64,000 bases of DNA from F23-D06 sp002392325 (GTDB taxonomy: Bacteria > Bacteroidota > Bacteroidia > Bacteroidales > WCHB1-69): NCBI GenBank assembly GCA_946624065.1, contig CAMORT010000005.1:1-64000 (forward strand). The letters run 5' to 3'. Position numbers and translations under genes: made by a program. Shown here piece after piece: positions 8,423 to 17,842 of this stretch. Each line of letters begins with the position of its first letter. Positions within the stretch are counted from its first letter, which is position 1. The notes under the pieces are model-generated. The model saw only the letters and a list, made by a program, of their open reading frames with translations. It had not been told where the DNA came from and ran no database searches.

Positions 8423-10560
8423 TACAACTCGCCTTTCAGGTTCTGGTTGTGGAAACGGAGCAGTTTGTTCCAGAGGTGCACGCGCTCCACACCCATTACA
8501 TTGTGGTCGTGGGCAGTGTAGGGGAAGTATTCGATTTCAATGCCGTCGGTTACGGCCTGGCGCATCAGCTCCAGGGTGTGTTGCCAAACTACCGTGTGGT
8601 CCTGGCAGCCGTGCATCACGAGCAGCGGGCATTTCACATTCTTGATCTTGGGGATGATGTTGGCGTGCTCGTAGCCGTCAGGGTTCTCCTGCGGAGTGTC
8701 CATGTAGCGTTCGCCGTACATCACTTCGTACCAGGCCCAATTGACCACCGGACCGCCGCAACTGGCCGCGCGGAACGCTTCCGGATGCTCGGTGATCAGT
8801 GACAATGTCATGAATCCGCCGTAGCTCCAGCCGTCCAAACCAATACGCTCAGTATCCACATAGGGCAACTTTTTCAGATACTCTACACCGCACATCTGGT
8901 CCTCCACCTCCTTCACACCGAGGTTGCGGTGGATGCACTTCTCAAAGTCGGCACCACGGTTCTGCGTGCCACGGTTGTCCAGCGTGAACACCACATAACC
9001 TTGTTCGGCCATGTACTCCAGAAACACGCCGCCGGACATGAAACTGTTGGTGACCAATTGGGAGTGCGGACCGCCATAGACATAAATCAGGCACGGGTAT
9101 TTTTTCGTGGGGTCCATGTTGGGCGGGGTGATGAGGCGGCACCAAAGCGAGTCGCCTTCTTTGTTGAGGATGGGGAATATCTTGGTGGTGCCCAGCGCGC
9201 AATCATCGTACGGGTTCTTGCAATTCTTGAGTTCTTTCATCGTTTTGCCCTGGTTGTTCACCACGCTGATGACACGCGGTGTGCTGACATTGGTGAAATA
9301 ATCGATGAAATAGTTCTTGCTCTCATTGAAAATAGGCGTGTGCGTGCCGTCGGTGGCCGCGATGCGGATAACCTTGCCATCTTTCAAGGATGATTTGCAA
9401 ACATATTGGTTTACAGGTTTTTCCGTCGGGGCGATGGTGAAATAGACAAACTGTTCTTTGGTGTCCAAACCGATTACATCTACCAAGTCGTAGCGACCTT
9501 CGGTGAGTTTGCGGATTTGGCGGCCTTCCCCATCATACAAATAGAGATGACGCCAGCCATCAGTTTCGCTGATCCAGAGGAAGTTGTTGTCTTTGAGGAA
9601 AATCATGCGGTCGCAGGGCTCCACATAACGATTGTCACGCTCCTCAATAAGTACTTTCACTTTGTTGCCGGTCTGCAGGTCGTAGCGGATCAGTTTGGAG
9701 TGGTTCTGCTCACGGTTGAGGTGCGAGATGTAGAGATATTTCTCGTCAGGAGAAAAGGTTACATTGGTGAGAAATTCACCGTCGCTGAGGTCGGTGTTGA
9801 TGTAGTGGTAAACGGGTTTATCGGCTTGGACGGATTTGGCCACATCGAAAATGCCGACCTTGACTTGGTGTGAAGTGCGTCCCGCCATGGGGTATTTCAT
9901 GTTCTCCACCGTAGCGATGGGTGTGGTGGTGTTCACCAGCGGATAATCTTCCACCATGCTCTCATCCATGCGGTAAAAGGCGATGTAATTGCCTTTTGGT
10001 GAGATATATTGGCCCTCATTGATGCCCCACTCGCTGCGGTGCACCGACTCGCCGAAGACGATGTTCTTACCCGTGTCGGGACACAACAGAATGGGTTTGT
10101 AACCATTGAGCGCACTCTCAACAAATACACCATTATCGTTCTTGATGACGAAAACTTTGTTCTTGATGGACTGGTCAATCACCTCATCCCAGCTGACATT
10201 TTCGAATTTGTCCACGGTAACAGTTTTGCCGTCGTAGGTCAGCGTGGTATTGTCTCTGGGAATGTAGATGGTGTTGGCGTTCACCCATTGGAAACTGCGC
10301 AGTTTCTTAATTCCGTTTTCGCCGAGATTTTTTTCCGACAGGAAAGTGCTTTCCTTGCCGTTTTTGGCGTTCACCAACTTGATACTGCCGTCGTCGATGA
10401 GGGCGTAGTTGTCGGTGCCGGGCTGCCAGCTGAGTCCGTTGATGCGCTCGAACATGTATTTGCCCTGAAACACGCCGTTGAGGTCAATGGTTTCGTTTTG
10501 GGCCGTCATTATGCCGACGGTCATGGCGGTTACGAGAAGGAGGGTGAAGATTCTTTTCAT
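8422..10560 (-). CDS. S9 family prolyl/dipeptidyl peptidase (DPP4-like), exported
   Basis: This is a 712-residue exported serine peptidase. The start at 10560 gives a signal peptide (MKRIFTLLLV ... MTAQ); the longer frame upstream runs through the promoter and is rejected. The N-terminal two thirds is the DPPIV beta-propeller and the last ~250 residues the alpha/beta-hydrolase domain. The nucleophile lies in GWSYGGFM, the acid in HGCQDHTVVW and the His in TAHDHNVMG. Family members remove X-Pro or X-Ala dipeptides from peptide N-termini in the periplasm, supporting peptide use in asaccharolytic Bacteroidales. It has its own TATCTTTG promoter at 10582 and overlaps thpR by one base. Confidence 0.92.
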   Translation of the reverse strand: MKRIFTLLLVTAMTVGIMTAQNETIDLNGVFQGKYMFERINGLSWQPGTDNYALIDDGSIKLVNAKNGKESTFLSEKNLGENGIKKLRSFQWVNANTIYIPRDNTTLTYDGKTVTVDKFENVSWDEVIDQSIKNKVFVIKNDNGVFVESALNGYKPILLCPDTGKNIVFGESVHRSEWGINEGQYISPKGNYIAFYRMDESMVEDYPLVNTTTPIATVENMKYPMAGRTSHQVKVGIFDVAKSVQADKPVYHYINTDLSDGEFLTNVTFSPDEKYLYISHLNREQNHSKLIRYDLQTGNKVKVLIEERDNRYVEPCDRMIFLKDNNFLWISETDGWRHLYLYDGEGRQIRKLTEGRYDLVDVIGLDTKEQFVYFTIAPTEKPVNQYVCKSSLKDGKVIRIAATDGTHTPIFNESKNYFIDYFTNVSTPRVISVVNNQGKTMKELKNCKNPYDDCALGTTKIFPILNKEGDSLWCRLITPPNMDPTKKYPCLIYVYGGPHSQLVTNSFMSGGVFLEYMAEQGYVVFTLDNRGTQNRGADFEKCIHRNLGVKEVEDQMCGVEYLKKLPYVDTERIGLDGWSYGGFMTLSLITEHPEAFRAASCGGPVVNWAWYEVMYGERYMDTPQENPDGYEHANIIPKIKNVKCPLLVMHGCQDHTVVWQHTLELMRQAVTDGIEIEYFPYTAHDHNVMGVERVHLWNKLLRFHNQNLKGEL

Positions 10561-10581
10561 TGTCTTATTTTTTATGAGCCG

Positions 10582-10589
10582 CAAAGATA
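10582..10589 (-). promoter_or_regulatory. -7 box TATCTTTG for the DPP4-like gene
   Basis: Read on the minus strand, TATCTTTG lies 21 bases ahead of the start codon, just upstream of CGGCTCATAAAAAATAAG. Confidence 0.7.
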
Positions 10590-10627
10590 CAAAAAATAGG
10601 GGATAGTGAACAGGACAGGTAACAGAA

Positions 10628-10653
10628 ACCGGCAGGCCTTTGGGTCTGCCGGT
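10628..10653. repeat. Hairpin repeat of the GGCAGRCC/GGTCTGCC family
   Basis: ACCGGCAGGCC pairs with GGTCTGCCGGT across a 4-base loop. It shares its core with 10687-10705 and with the hairpin at 63309. No T-tract follows on either strand, so it is not an obvious terminator. Confidence 0.7.
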
Positions 10654-10686
10654 ATTGGTGGAATTATGAGATTGTGGACAAAATAT

Positions 10687-10705
10687 TGCAGGCCGTAGGT
10701 CTGCA
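10687..10705. repeat. Second GCAGGCC/GGTCTGC hairpin
   Basis: TGCAGGCC and GGTCTGCA form a stem with one G-T pair and a GTA loop, between the ferritin stop and the hairpin at 10628. Same core as that hairpin. Confidence 0.7.
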
Positions 10706-10728
10706 GGCATTCTCATAGTCAGCAATGA

Positions 10729-11250
10729 TTATTCAGCGTTGGCCAGCGGCGAGGCCTGCGTATAGACGCGGGCGGCCAGTTCTTTGTCAAGCATGTAAAG
10801 ACCATAACCGTTGTCCTTGATCATCTTCAAACTGTCGATGAGGGTGCGGGCGTTCTCCTCTTCCTCCACCTGCTCGTCGATGAACCATTTCAGCATACTT
10901 TGCGTAGCATAATCTTTTTCTTTGGTGGCCAAAGCGTACAGATCGTTGATGAGGGAGGTGACCACTTGCTCGTGTTTGAGGGTGTCTTCAAACATGGCCA
11001 GAGCGCTCTTCCAGTTGGTTTGCACTTTCTCAATGGGCTTCAGCGTGACACGGCCTCCGCGGGAGATGACATATTTGTAGAAAATCTGGGCGTGGTCCTG
11101 TTCTTCCTTGAACTGGATTTCGAACCAGTTGGCCATACCGCCATAACCAAGTTCGTGGCATTGGGCTGCCATGGACAAATAAAGGTAAGCCGACCACATT
11201 TCGGCGTTGATTTGAGCGTTAATTGCTGCTTCAATTTTTTTGTTGAACAT
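10729..11250 (-). CDS. ftnA: Bacterial non-heme ferritin
   Basis: This 173-residue ferritin has the usual length for bacterial Ftn. Ferroxidase-centre residues are seen in EMWSAYLYLSMAAQ (first Glu about residue 17) and in FEIQFKEEQDHAQIF (Glu50, His53), with the later helix carrying EQVEEEENAR. It oxidises Fe(II) and stores iron as a mineral in a 24-mer cytoplasmic shell. The gene lies 12 bases downstream of the PAP2 phosphatase gene on the same strand and probably shares its promoter at 11902. In anaerobes ferritin also protects against oxygen exposure. Confidence 0.94.
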   Translation of the reverse strand: MFNKKIEAAINAQINAEMWSAYLYLSMAAQCHELGYGGMANWFEIQFKEEQDHAQIFYKYVISRGGRVTLKPIEKVQTNWKSALAMFEDTLKHEQVVTSLINDLYALATKEKDYATQSMLKWFIDEQVEEEENARTLIDSLKMIKDNGYGLYMLDKELAARVYTQASPLANAE

Positions 11251-11262
11251 AAGTGATGTTAT

Positions 11263-11877
11263 TTAAAGGTTTGTAAATAAATATGTTGTGTTTGTTGTTT
11301 TTTTGTAACAGAAAAGAATTGGAATGGAAATGGTCAATCCGAGCAACCAACCGCAAAGAATATCAGTGGGATAATGGACGCCCAGATAGAGGCGGGTGTA
11401 GCAGAACAAGAGTACAAAAAGGAGGAGTGAGGAGGTGAGTATGCATCTTTTTTTGAAAAATGGAGCTAAAAAGAAGCCAAATAATATGGATGCCGTGGCA
11501 CTGTTGGTGGCGTGTGAGGAGACAAATCCGTAAGGACCTCCCCGGTATTCGCTGCCGTTGGCGTATTGGTGGCAATAAATCCGGTTTTGAATCTCCACAT
11601 TGTGTGTCGGACGGGGCCTTTTCACCGTCGGTTTGATGATATGTGAGGAAATCTGGTCGGCGAGACCGACAGATAAAACTATGATTACCAATATTTTCCA
11701 TCCTGTTTTTCCATAAAAATGAAAAATAAGGAACACTAACGCGGCAATCAGTCCCAACCATGTGAAAATATTGGTCAGCGACCACATAATCCCGTCCAGC
11801 ACCGGCGTGTGTGCCCCATTGATGAGGAGCAGCAACGCGCGGTCGGCAGTTTCGATAGGGGGCGGGAAAGCGGTCAT
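11263..11877 (-). CDS. PAP2 family membrane phosphatase
   Basis: This is a 204-residue integral membrane phosphatase. The start is taken at 11877 because the TAACTTTG box at 11902 lies inside the longer frame. The three PAP2 signatures are present in order: KPTVKRPRP, SSHATN (the usual PSGH variant) and TRLYLGVHYPTD, between five or six hydrophobic segments. Family members dephosphorylate lipid phosphates such as undecaprenyl pyrophosphate, phosphatidylglycerol phosphate or lipid A at the outer face of the inner membrane; the substrate cannot be told from sequence. It is the first gene of a unit with ferritin. Confidence 0.85.
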   Translation of the reverse strand: MTAFPPPIETADRALLLLINGAHTPVLDGIMWSLTNIFTWLGLIAALVFLIFHFYGKTGWKILVIIVLSVGLADQISSHIIKPTVKRPRPTHNVEIQNRIYCHQYANGSEYRGGPYGFVSSHATNSATASILFGFFLAPFFKKRCILTSSLLLFVLLFCYTRLYLGVHYPTDILCGWLLGLTISIPILFCYKKTTNTTYLFTNL

Positions 11878-11901
11878 AGCAAAAATTTTCAAAACAATTT
11901 G

Positions 11902-11909
11902 CAAAGTTA
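11902..11909 (-). promoter_or_regulatory. -7 box TAACTTTG for PAP2-ferritin
   Basis: On the minus strand TAACTTTG lies 24 bases ahead of the chosen PAP2 start codon. Confidence 0.6.
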
Positions 11910-12020
11910 CAAAATAATTTGGTCTGTGAGGAAAAAATAGCTCACTCAAATAGCGCAGATTAGCGAAGATGTGTTTTTAATATTGTAACGAAGAGTACCC
12001 AATATTTCAAAATTTTTCTG

Positions 12021-12028
12021 TAAGTTTG
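12021..12028 (+). promoter_or_regulatory. -7 box TAAGTTTG for gcvP
   Basis: TAAGTTTG lies 50 bases ahead of the gcvP ATG. No glycine-riboswitch-like fold was recognised in the short leader. Confidence 0.6.
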
Positions 12029-12078
12029 CGACCGATTTTATTTCCGAATATTTTATTCACAACTAATTTATAATCAAC

Positions 12079-14937
12079 ATGATAATTAAAGACAACTTTG
12101 TTAACCGGCACAATGGGCCGAGCGAAGCGGAGCAGCAGAAGATGCTGGCCGTTATCGGAGTGAAATCCATGGACGAACTCATTGAGAAAACCGTGCCCAA
12201 CGCCATCCGCCTTCCGAAACCCCTGGATCTGCCGGAAGGCATGACCGAAGGGGAATACCTCAACCACATTCACGGTTTGATGGCCAAGAACAAGATTTAC
12301 CGCTCTTATATCGGTATGGGTCACTACAACACCTACACTCCGGCGGTGATTCTGCGCAACATTTTTGAGAATCCGGGCTGGTACACTTCCTACACCCCGT
12401 ACCAAGCTGAAATTTCACAAGGCCGTATTGAGGCATTGCTGAATTACCAGACCATGATTAGCGACCTGACGGGCATGCCGCTGGCCAACGCTTCCATGCT
12501 GGACGACGCTACCGCCGCCGGTGAGATGATGCTGATGTTCTTCCGCAGCCGCAGCCGCGAGCAACAGAAAAACAATGTGGTGAAATACTTCGTCGCTGAG
12601 GGCGTGTTCCCGCACTCCATTGGGGTGATGAAGACCAACGCCGCGCCGCACGGCATCGAACTCGTCATCGGCAAACCTGACCAAGTGGAGCTTGACGAGA
12701 CTTTCTTTGGCGCCATGATCCAGTACCCGAACTATTGGGGTGGTATCTATGATTACCGTGCTTGGGTGGAGAAAGCGCACGCCAAGAACATCTTCGTGGG
12801 CGTGGCCACCGACCTGCTGGCTCTGACCCTGCTCACGCCTCCGGGCGAGTGGGGTGCTGACTGCGTGATGGGTTCCACCCAGCGTTTTGGCATTCCGATG
12901 GGATATGGTAGCCCTGCCGCCGGCTTCTACGCTTGCCGTGAGGAGTTCCTGCGCCAGATGCCAGGCCGTATCATCGGTGTAACCGTTGACGCTCAAGGCA
13001 ACCGCGCCGTGCGTATGGCTCTGCAAACCCGTGAGCAGCACATCAAACGCGAGCGCGCCACTTCCAATATCTGTACCGCCAGCGCCCTCACCGCCATCAT
13101 GGCCGGTTTCTACGGCATGTGGCACGGTCCTGAGGGACTGAAGAACAAAGCTGTGAAAATCAATGTTTTGTCCGGCGTTTTGGCTAAGGAAGCCGAAAAA
13201 TACGGATACAAACAGTATAACGAGCACTATTTCGACACGCTCTGCCTCGAGACACCCGAAGGCACGACTTGTGAGGATGTGAAGAAAGCGGCTCTGGCAA
13301 AAGAGATTAACCTCTGCTACCATTGCGAGCGTTGCTTCACCATTTCCTTGGATGAAACTGTCACCCATGACGATGTCAATGACATTCTCGAAGCGCTGGC
13401 TACTGCTGCCAAGAAACCGTTCACCCCGCATGTGTGCGACGGTTCCTGCGGTATTCCCGATCTGCATATTCCTGCCGAACTGACTCGTAAGAGTGCCTTC
13501 ATGCAGCACAAGATTTTCAACCAGTATCATTCCGAAACGGAAATGATGCGCTATATGAAGATGCTGGAAGTGAAGGATTTGTCGCTCAACCGCGCCATGA
13601 TTCCGCTTGGTTCCTGCACCATGAAGCTGAATGCCGCTGCCGAAATGTTGCCACTGAGTTGGGCCGAGACTTGCAACATCCATCCTTATGCTCCCGCCGA
13701 CCAAGCTGAAGGTTATCGCGAGATGCTGGACGAAGTGTGCAACTGGTTGGCCAAGATTACCGGTTTCGCAGCCATCTCATTGCAACCCAACTCCGGTGCT
13801 GCTGGCGAGTATGCCGGTATGACCGTGATTCGCAACTATCACCTAAGCCGTGGCGAGGGTCACCGCAACATCTGCTTGATTCCTTCCTCCGCGCACGGTA
13901 CCAACCCCGCATCTTCCGCCAAGGCTGGCAACAAGATTGTGGTGGTGAAGGCAACCGAGCAGGGCGAAGTTGATATTGAGGATTTGCGCGCCAAAGCCGA
14001 ACAATACAAGGACAACCTTTCCTGTTTGATGATTACCTATCCTTCCACACACGGTGTGTTTGAAGAGGGCATTCTTGAGATTATCAAGATTATCCACGAA
14101 AATGGTGGTTTGGTTTATATGGATGGTGCCAACATGAACGCCCAGGTGGGTTTGACCTCTCCTGGCACGATGGGCGCCGATGTTTGTCACCTCAACCTGC
14201 ACAAGACATTTGCCATGCCTCACGGCGGTGGCGGTCCTGGTGTGGGCCCGATTGGTGTGTGCGAGAAACTCGTCCCGTTCCTGCCCAACCACGCGACCGT
14301 GAAGGTCGGTGGCGAGAACGGCAGCCAAGTGGCTACGGCTCCTTACGGCAGCGCTTACTTGATTCCGATCACCTATGGTTACCTCAAGATGCTGGGCGGC
14401 ACTGGTTTGACAGAAGTTACCAAGAACGCCATCCTGAATGCCAACTACATGCGTGCCCGTTTGGAGAAGGATTACAAGATCCTCTACACGGGTAAAAACG
14501 GCATGTGCGCACATGAGATGATTCTTGACTGCAACGAGTTTGACCGTCACGCAGGCGTGCAAGTGGGTGACATCGCCAAACGATTGATGGACTACGGTTT
14601 CCACGCTCCCACAGTGGCCTTCCCGGTGCACGGCACCTTGATGGTGGAACCCACCGAGAGCGAACCGCTGAGCGAGCTCGACCGTTTCTGCGACGCGATG
14701 ATCGCCATCCGTCAGGAAATCCGCGATATTGAGGAGGGCAAGTACGAGCGCGACAACAACCTCATCAAGAATGCGCCGCACACCATGAATGTGGTTTGCG
14801 CCGATACTTGGGATCGCCCGTACACGCGTCAGCAAGCCGCCTTCCCGCTGGCCCATACCGAAAAGTACTGGCCTACTGTGGGTAAGATTGACGACGCTTA
14901 CGGCGACCGCAATCTGGTTTGCAAATTGGATGCGTAA
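12079..14937 (+). CDS. gcvP: Glycine dehydrogenase (decarboxylating), P-protein
   Basis: This 952-residue full-length P-protein has the two fused halves (homologous to the alpha and beta subunits) as in E. coli GcvP. It decarboxylates glycine with PLP and passes the aminomethyl group to lipoyl-GcvH. The start region FVNRHNGPSEAEQQKML, the N-terminal half motif YIGMGHYNTYTPAVILRN, the second-half GSCTMKLNAAAEM, and the PLP-lysine site LNLHKTFAMPHGGGGPG are all intact. No gcvT or gcvH lies in the window, so the rest of the complex must be encoded elsewhere. The gene has its own promoter and is closed by a strong hairpin terminator at 14956, so it is monocistronic. Confidence 0.97.
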   Translation: MIIKDNFVNRHNGPSEAEQQKMLAVIGVKSMDELIEKTVPNAIRLPKPLDLPEGMTEGEYLNHIHGLMAKNKIYRSYIGMGHYNTYTPAVILRNIFENPGWYTSYTPYQAEISQGRIEALLNYQTMISDLTGMPLANASMLDDATAAGEMMLMFFRSRSREQQKNNVVKYFVAEGVFPHSIGVMKTNAAPHGIELVIGKPDQVELDETFFGAMIQYPNYWGGIYDYRAWVEKAHAKNIFVGVATDLLALTLLTPPGEWGADCVMGSTQRFGIPMGYGSPAAGFYACREEFLRQMPGRIIGVTVDAQGNRAVRMALQTREQHIKRERATSNICTASALTAIMAGFYGMWHGPEGLKNKAVKINVLSGVLAKEAEKYGYKQYNEHYFDTLCLETPEGTTCEDVKKAALAKEINLCYHCERCFTISLDETVTHDDVNDILEALATAAKKPFTPHVCDGSCGIPDLHIPAELTRKSAFMQHKIFNQYHSETEMMRYMKMLEVKDLSLNRAMIPLGSCTMKLNAAAEMLPLSWAETCNIHPYAPADQAEGYREMLDEVCNWLAKITGFAAISLQPNSGAAGEYAGMTVIRNYHLSRGEGHRNICLIPSSAHGTNPASSAKAGNKIVVVKATEQGEVDIEDLRAKAEQYKDNLSCLMITYPSTHGVFEEGILEIIKIIHENGGLVYMDGANMNAQVGLTSPGTMGADVCHLNLHKTFAMPHGGGGPGVGPIGVCEKLVPFLPNHATVKVGGENGSQVATAPYGSAYLIPITYGYLKMLGGTGLTEVTKNAILNANYMRARLEKDYKILYTGKNGMCAHEMILDCNEFDRHAGVQVGDIAKRLMDYGFHAPTVAFPVHGTLMVEPTESEPLSELDRFCDAMIAIRQEIRDIEEGKYERDNNLIKNAPHTMNVVCADTWDRPYTRQQAAFPLAHTEKYWPTVGKIDDAYGDRNLVCKLDA

Positions 14938-14955
14938 TCCAGAGCATCGAATAGC

Positions 14956-14995
14956 AAAAAGAGGATGACCCATTGGGTCATCCTCTTTCTTTTTT
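14956..14995. terminator. Two-way intrinsic terminator between gcvP and the recA operon
   Basis: AAAGAGGATGACCC pairs perfectly with GGGTCATCCTCTTT over an ATT loop, with T-tracts on both strands. It ends gcvP on the plus strand and can end the recA operon transcript coming from the right. Confidence 0.9.
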
Positions 14996-15087
14996 CCCCC
15001 CGCGTGTAGCACACCATTCAGCGAGACGCGTCAGCGTTGAGCGGAATCTACAACATAACCGGATCTTTTTCTATATCATTGCCAAAA

Positions 15088-16398
15088 TTATTCTTGAGGT
15101 TGGTTTTGTTTTTCGTCTTCTTTTTTGTATTTGAAAGCAAAGATAAAGGTGACGGCAACAATGAAGGCATAGAGTGCGAAAATGCCCCAAACGGCTGTCC
15201 AATTACCTGTCAGGAAATGCCGCATGCCGTTTTCGGTCATGACAGGTTCCCAGGAACAGAACTGGTTGACCACGGCTTGCGCGGCCAGTGTTCCGATAGT
15301 AGCGCCGATGCCGTTGGTCATCAGCATAAACAGACCTTGGGCGGAGGAACGGATGGAGATGTCGGTCTCTTTATCCACAAACAGCGAACCGCTGATGTTG
15401 AAGAAGTCGAAGGCCACGCCATAGACGATCATGGAAAGTATGAACAACCATACGCCGCTGCCAGGATTTCCCACTCCGAACAGACCGAAACGCAAAACCC
15501 ATGCGAACATGGCAATCAGCATCACACGCTTGATACCGAATCTCTTAAGGCAGAAAGGAATAAGCAGAATGCACAGTGTTTCAGATATTTGAGACAAAGA
15601 TACCAGCATATTGGCATGCTTCACACCGAAGGTGCTGGCATATTCGGGATTAGCGCCGAAACTGGAAATGAACGGGTTTGCAAAACCGTTGGTGATTTGC
15701 AGGGAAACACCCAAAAGCATGGAGAAAATGAAGAAGATGGCCATTTTTTTCTCTTTGAAAAGGGAGAATGCCTTGAGTCCGAGTGCTTCGGCCATGGATT
15801 TGTGTTCTGCGCTTTTGACGATAGGACAGTTGGGCAGTGTGAAGGCATAGGAGGCCAACACCAAACCAATGCAGCCGCTGAAGAGGAATTGTCGGGCGCT
15901 TTCCTGAAGTCCCAGCAGGTCAACAGCCCACATGGAGATGATGAAACCGATAGTGCCGAACACGCGAATCGGCGGGAACGCTTTCACGGTGTCCAATCCG
16001 GCTTTGTCCAAAGCGTTATATGCCACGGCGTTTGATAAGGCCAAGGTGGGCATATAGAATGCCACGCCAAGAGTATAAAGGGCAAAGAGCGGACCGAATT
16101 GCACATTCATTCCTGCGGATATGCCGTAAATGCCGGCGCATATCATGGCGGCACCGGAGATGCCGTGACTGATGCCTAACATTTTTTGTGCGGGAATCCA
16201 ACGGTCAGCTACAATACCGAGCAATGCCGGCATGAAGATGGAAACAATGCCCTGAATGGAATAAAACAAGCCGATGTGTTTTCCCAGACCATGAGGACCC
16301 AGATAACGTCCCATGCAGGTAAGATAAGCCCCCCAGATGGCAAACTGGAGGAGGTTCATCGTAATTAGTTGAATTTTAAGTACTTTGTTGCTTTTCAT
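15088..16398 (-). CDS. MFS nucleoside:H+ symporter (NupG-like)
   Basis: This 436-residue MFS transporter has about 12 hydrophobic segments. The opening MNLLQFAIWGAYLTCMGRYL, the loop GIVADRWIPAQKMLG and RVFGTIGFIISMW match the nucleoside:proton symporter branch (NupG/XapB type) found widely in Bacteroidota. It would import nucleosides across the inner membrane. It is the last gene of the six-gene unit that begins with recA, five bases after the FAH-family gene, so nucleoside uptake may be co-expressed with DNA repair. Substrate range is inferred. Confidence 0.85.
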   Translation of the reverse strand: MKSNKVLKIQLITMNLLQFAIWGAYLTCMGRYLGPHGLGKHIGLFYSIQGIVSIFMPALLGIVADRWIPAQKMLGISHGISGAAMICAGIYGISAGMNVQFGPLFALYTLGVAFYMPTLALSNAVAYNALDKAGLDTVKAFPPIRVFGTIGFIISMWAVDLLGLQESARQFLFSGCIGLVLASYAFTLPNCPIVKSAEHKSMAEALGLKAFSLFKEKKMAIFFIFSMLLGVSLQITNGFANPFISSFGANPEYASTFGVKHANMLVSLSQISETLCILLIPFCLKRFGIKRVMLIAMFAWVLRFGLFGVGNPGSGVWLFILSMIVYGVAFDFFNISGSLFVDKETDISIRSSAQGLFMLMTNGIGATIGTLAAQAVVNQFCSWEPVMTENGMRHFLTGNWTAVWGIFALYAFIVAVTFIFAFKYKKEDEKQNQPQE

Positions 16399-16403
16399 AT
16401 TCG

Positions 16404-17015
16404 TTATTTTACATTAAATTCAAACATTTTCTCATCTTCCAGGAAACCTTCCAGATGATCATTGATATGCACGGGGCCCACCCCAACAGGCGTGCCTGTG
16501 AAGATGATGTCGCCCGTGCGTAAGGTGATGAATTTGGACACATACGCGATAATCTGGTCAATGGTGAAAAGCATATCCTTGCTATTGCCTTCCTGCACTT
16601 TTTCGCCATTCAGTAGCAGATGGAAGTTCAGGTTCTGCACATCGGGAAGTTGGCTTTTGGGCAGGAATTTCCCTACTACGGCAGAACCGTCAAACGCTTT
16701 GGCAATCTCCCAAGGGTTCCCATGGTCGATGCAACGCTTTTGAATGTCTCTTGCGGTGAAATCCACACCTAATCCGATTTCCTCATAGTAGAGATGAGCG
16801 AATTTTTCAGCAATACATTTGCCTAATCGGTTGATTTTCACGATTATCTCGGTTTCATAATCCACTCGTTCCGAAAAGTCGGGCAGGAAAAACGGACGGT
16901 TGCATCGGGTGATGGCGCTGTCGGGTTTCAGGAAAAAAACAGGTTCTTTGGGAGTCTCATGCTGCAACTCCTGAATGTGTTTTGCGTAGTTTCTTCCGAT
17001 ACAGATAAATTTCAT
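16404..17015 (-). CDS. Fumarylacetoacetate hydrolase family protein
   Basis: This 203-residue single-domain FAH-fold protein is of the short FAHD1/YcgM type. Conserved pieces are IGRNYAKHIQEL at the start, EPVFFLKPDSAI, the metal-binding ERVDYETEI region, DFTARDIQ and GDIIFTGTPVGVGPV near the end. Enzymes of this size act on small oxo-acids (acylpyruvate hydrolysis, oxaloacetate decarboxylation or keto-enol tautomerisation) with Mg2+. The exact substrate cannot be read from sequence. It sits two bases from the beta-barrel gene upstream and five from the transporter downstream, inside the recA operon. Confidence 0.88.
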   Translation of the reverse strand: MKFICIGRNYAKHIQELQHETPKEPVFFLKPDSAITRCNRPFFLPDFSERVDYETEIIVKINRLGKCIAEKFAHLYYEEIGLGVDFTARDIQKRCIDHGNPWEIAKAFDGSAVVGKFLPKSQLPDVQNLNFHLLLNGEKVQEGNSKDMLFTIDQIIAYVSKFITLRTGDIIFTGTPVGVGPVHINDHLEGFLEDEKMFEFNVK

Positions 17016-17017
17016 GT

Positions 17018-17830
17018 TTAGAAGAAGTTGATGTTAAACACCAGTTCAAGATATCCGAGTTTGGCGATTTGGTCCTCGTGTGTGAAATTGTTTTGCGCAT
17101 TTCCCCTGCCTTTGAAATAATTGGTGAGTGAGTGCGCATAATTGACGGTGACTCCGGCCCGGCAGTTTTTGGTGATGGAGTACTCAAATCCTAATCCGGC
17201 GTATGCGGATTCCTTAAACAGAGCGGTTTCCGAGGAGGGTGTGCTCTGCTTGGTCCAGTACTCAGGTTCGCCTGTCTGCCAATTGGAGAAGGTGTAGGTG
17301 TCGCTGTTGGAGGCGCGCAGCAAGATACTATTGTATAAACCGAAATTTCCCACGACAAAGAAGTTGCGCAAGGATTTGGATTTCAAAGTGATGCCCAGCG
17401 GAATGGTCAGGTAGTGCGCTTTGTAATGGCGGTCAATGCCTGTGGTGGTCACCGTGAAGCTGTCAATCGGGATTGGGAAGGCGATGTTGTCGATGAACTT
17501 CATCTTGCCGCCAAGCCGCTCAATCATGAAACCGGTGGAAACATAGTAGTTTTTCCGCAGGGTCAGGTTGACATTGATGTTCAAACCATACCGCATGCCA
17601 AAGGAACTGCCGCTCCGCTCGAAACCGGTGGTTGAGGGAAACATCCAGTCAATGGTAGGGGCAAAGGATAATCCGAAATTGAGTTTGTGCCCAAGTCCGT
17701 CATCTTTGATGACCACTGGTTTTTGAAGATTGCGTTTGCCTTTTGGGGTATCAACTGTCGATGGCTCTTGGGCTAAGACAACCGTAAAGGATATCAGGAT
17801 TAATCCAAGCAGGATGAAAATCTTTTTCAT
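17018..17830 (-). CDS. Outer-membrane beta-barrel protein (PorT-like family)
   Basis: This 270-residue exported protein has a signal peptide ending VVLAQ. From about residue 45 it has alternating amphipathic strands (NFGLSFAPTIDWMF, GLNINVNLTL, YVSTGFMIERLGGK, HYLTIPLGITLKSK, AGLGFEYSITKNC, LVFNINFF) and ends in Phe, as outer-membrane barrels do. The pattern fits PF13568-type barrels, which include PorT of the type IX secretion system. Whether this is the true PorT or a paralog cannot be decided here. It lies 12 bases downstream of ruvB in the recA operon. Confidence 0.75.
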   Translation of the reverse strand: MKKIFILLGLILISFTVVLAQEPSTVDTPKGKRNLQKPVVIKDDGLGHKLNFGLSFAPTIDWMFPSTTGFERSGSSFGMRYGLNINVNLTLRKNYYVSTGFMIERLGGKMKFIDNIAFPIPIDSFTVTTTGIDRHYKAHYLTIPLGITLKSKSLRNFFVVGNFGLYNSILLRASNSDTYTFSNWQTGEPEYWTKQSTPSSETALFKESAYAGLGFEYSITKNCRAGVTVNYAHSLTNYFKGRGNAQNNFTHEDQIAKLGYLELVFNINFF

Positions 17831-17842
17831 AATATGTTGATT

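Noticed and set aside
12029..12078. Glycine riboswitch ahead of gcvP
   Set aside because: The leader is only about 50 bases and shows no tandem aptamer fold.
12415..15012. Long minus-strand frames opposite gcvP
   Set aside because: They mirror the GC-rich codon pattern of gcvP, have no promoter or family match and overlap a certain gene fully.
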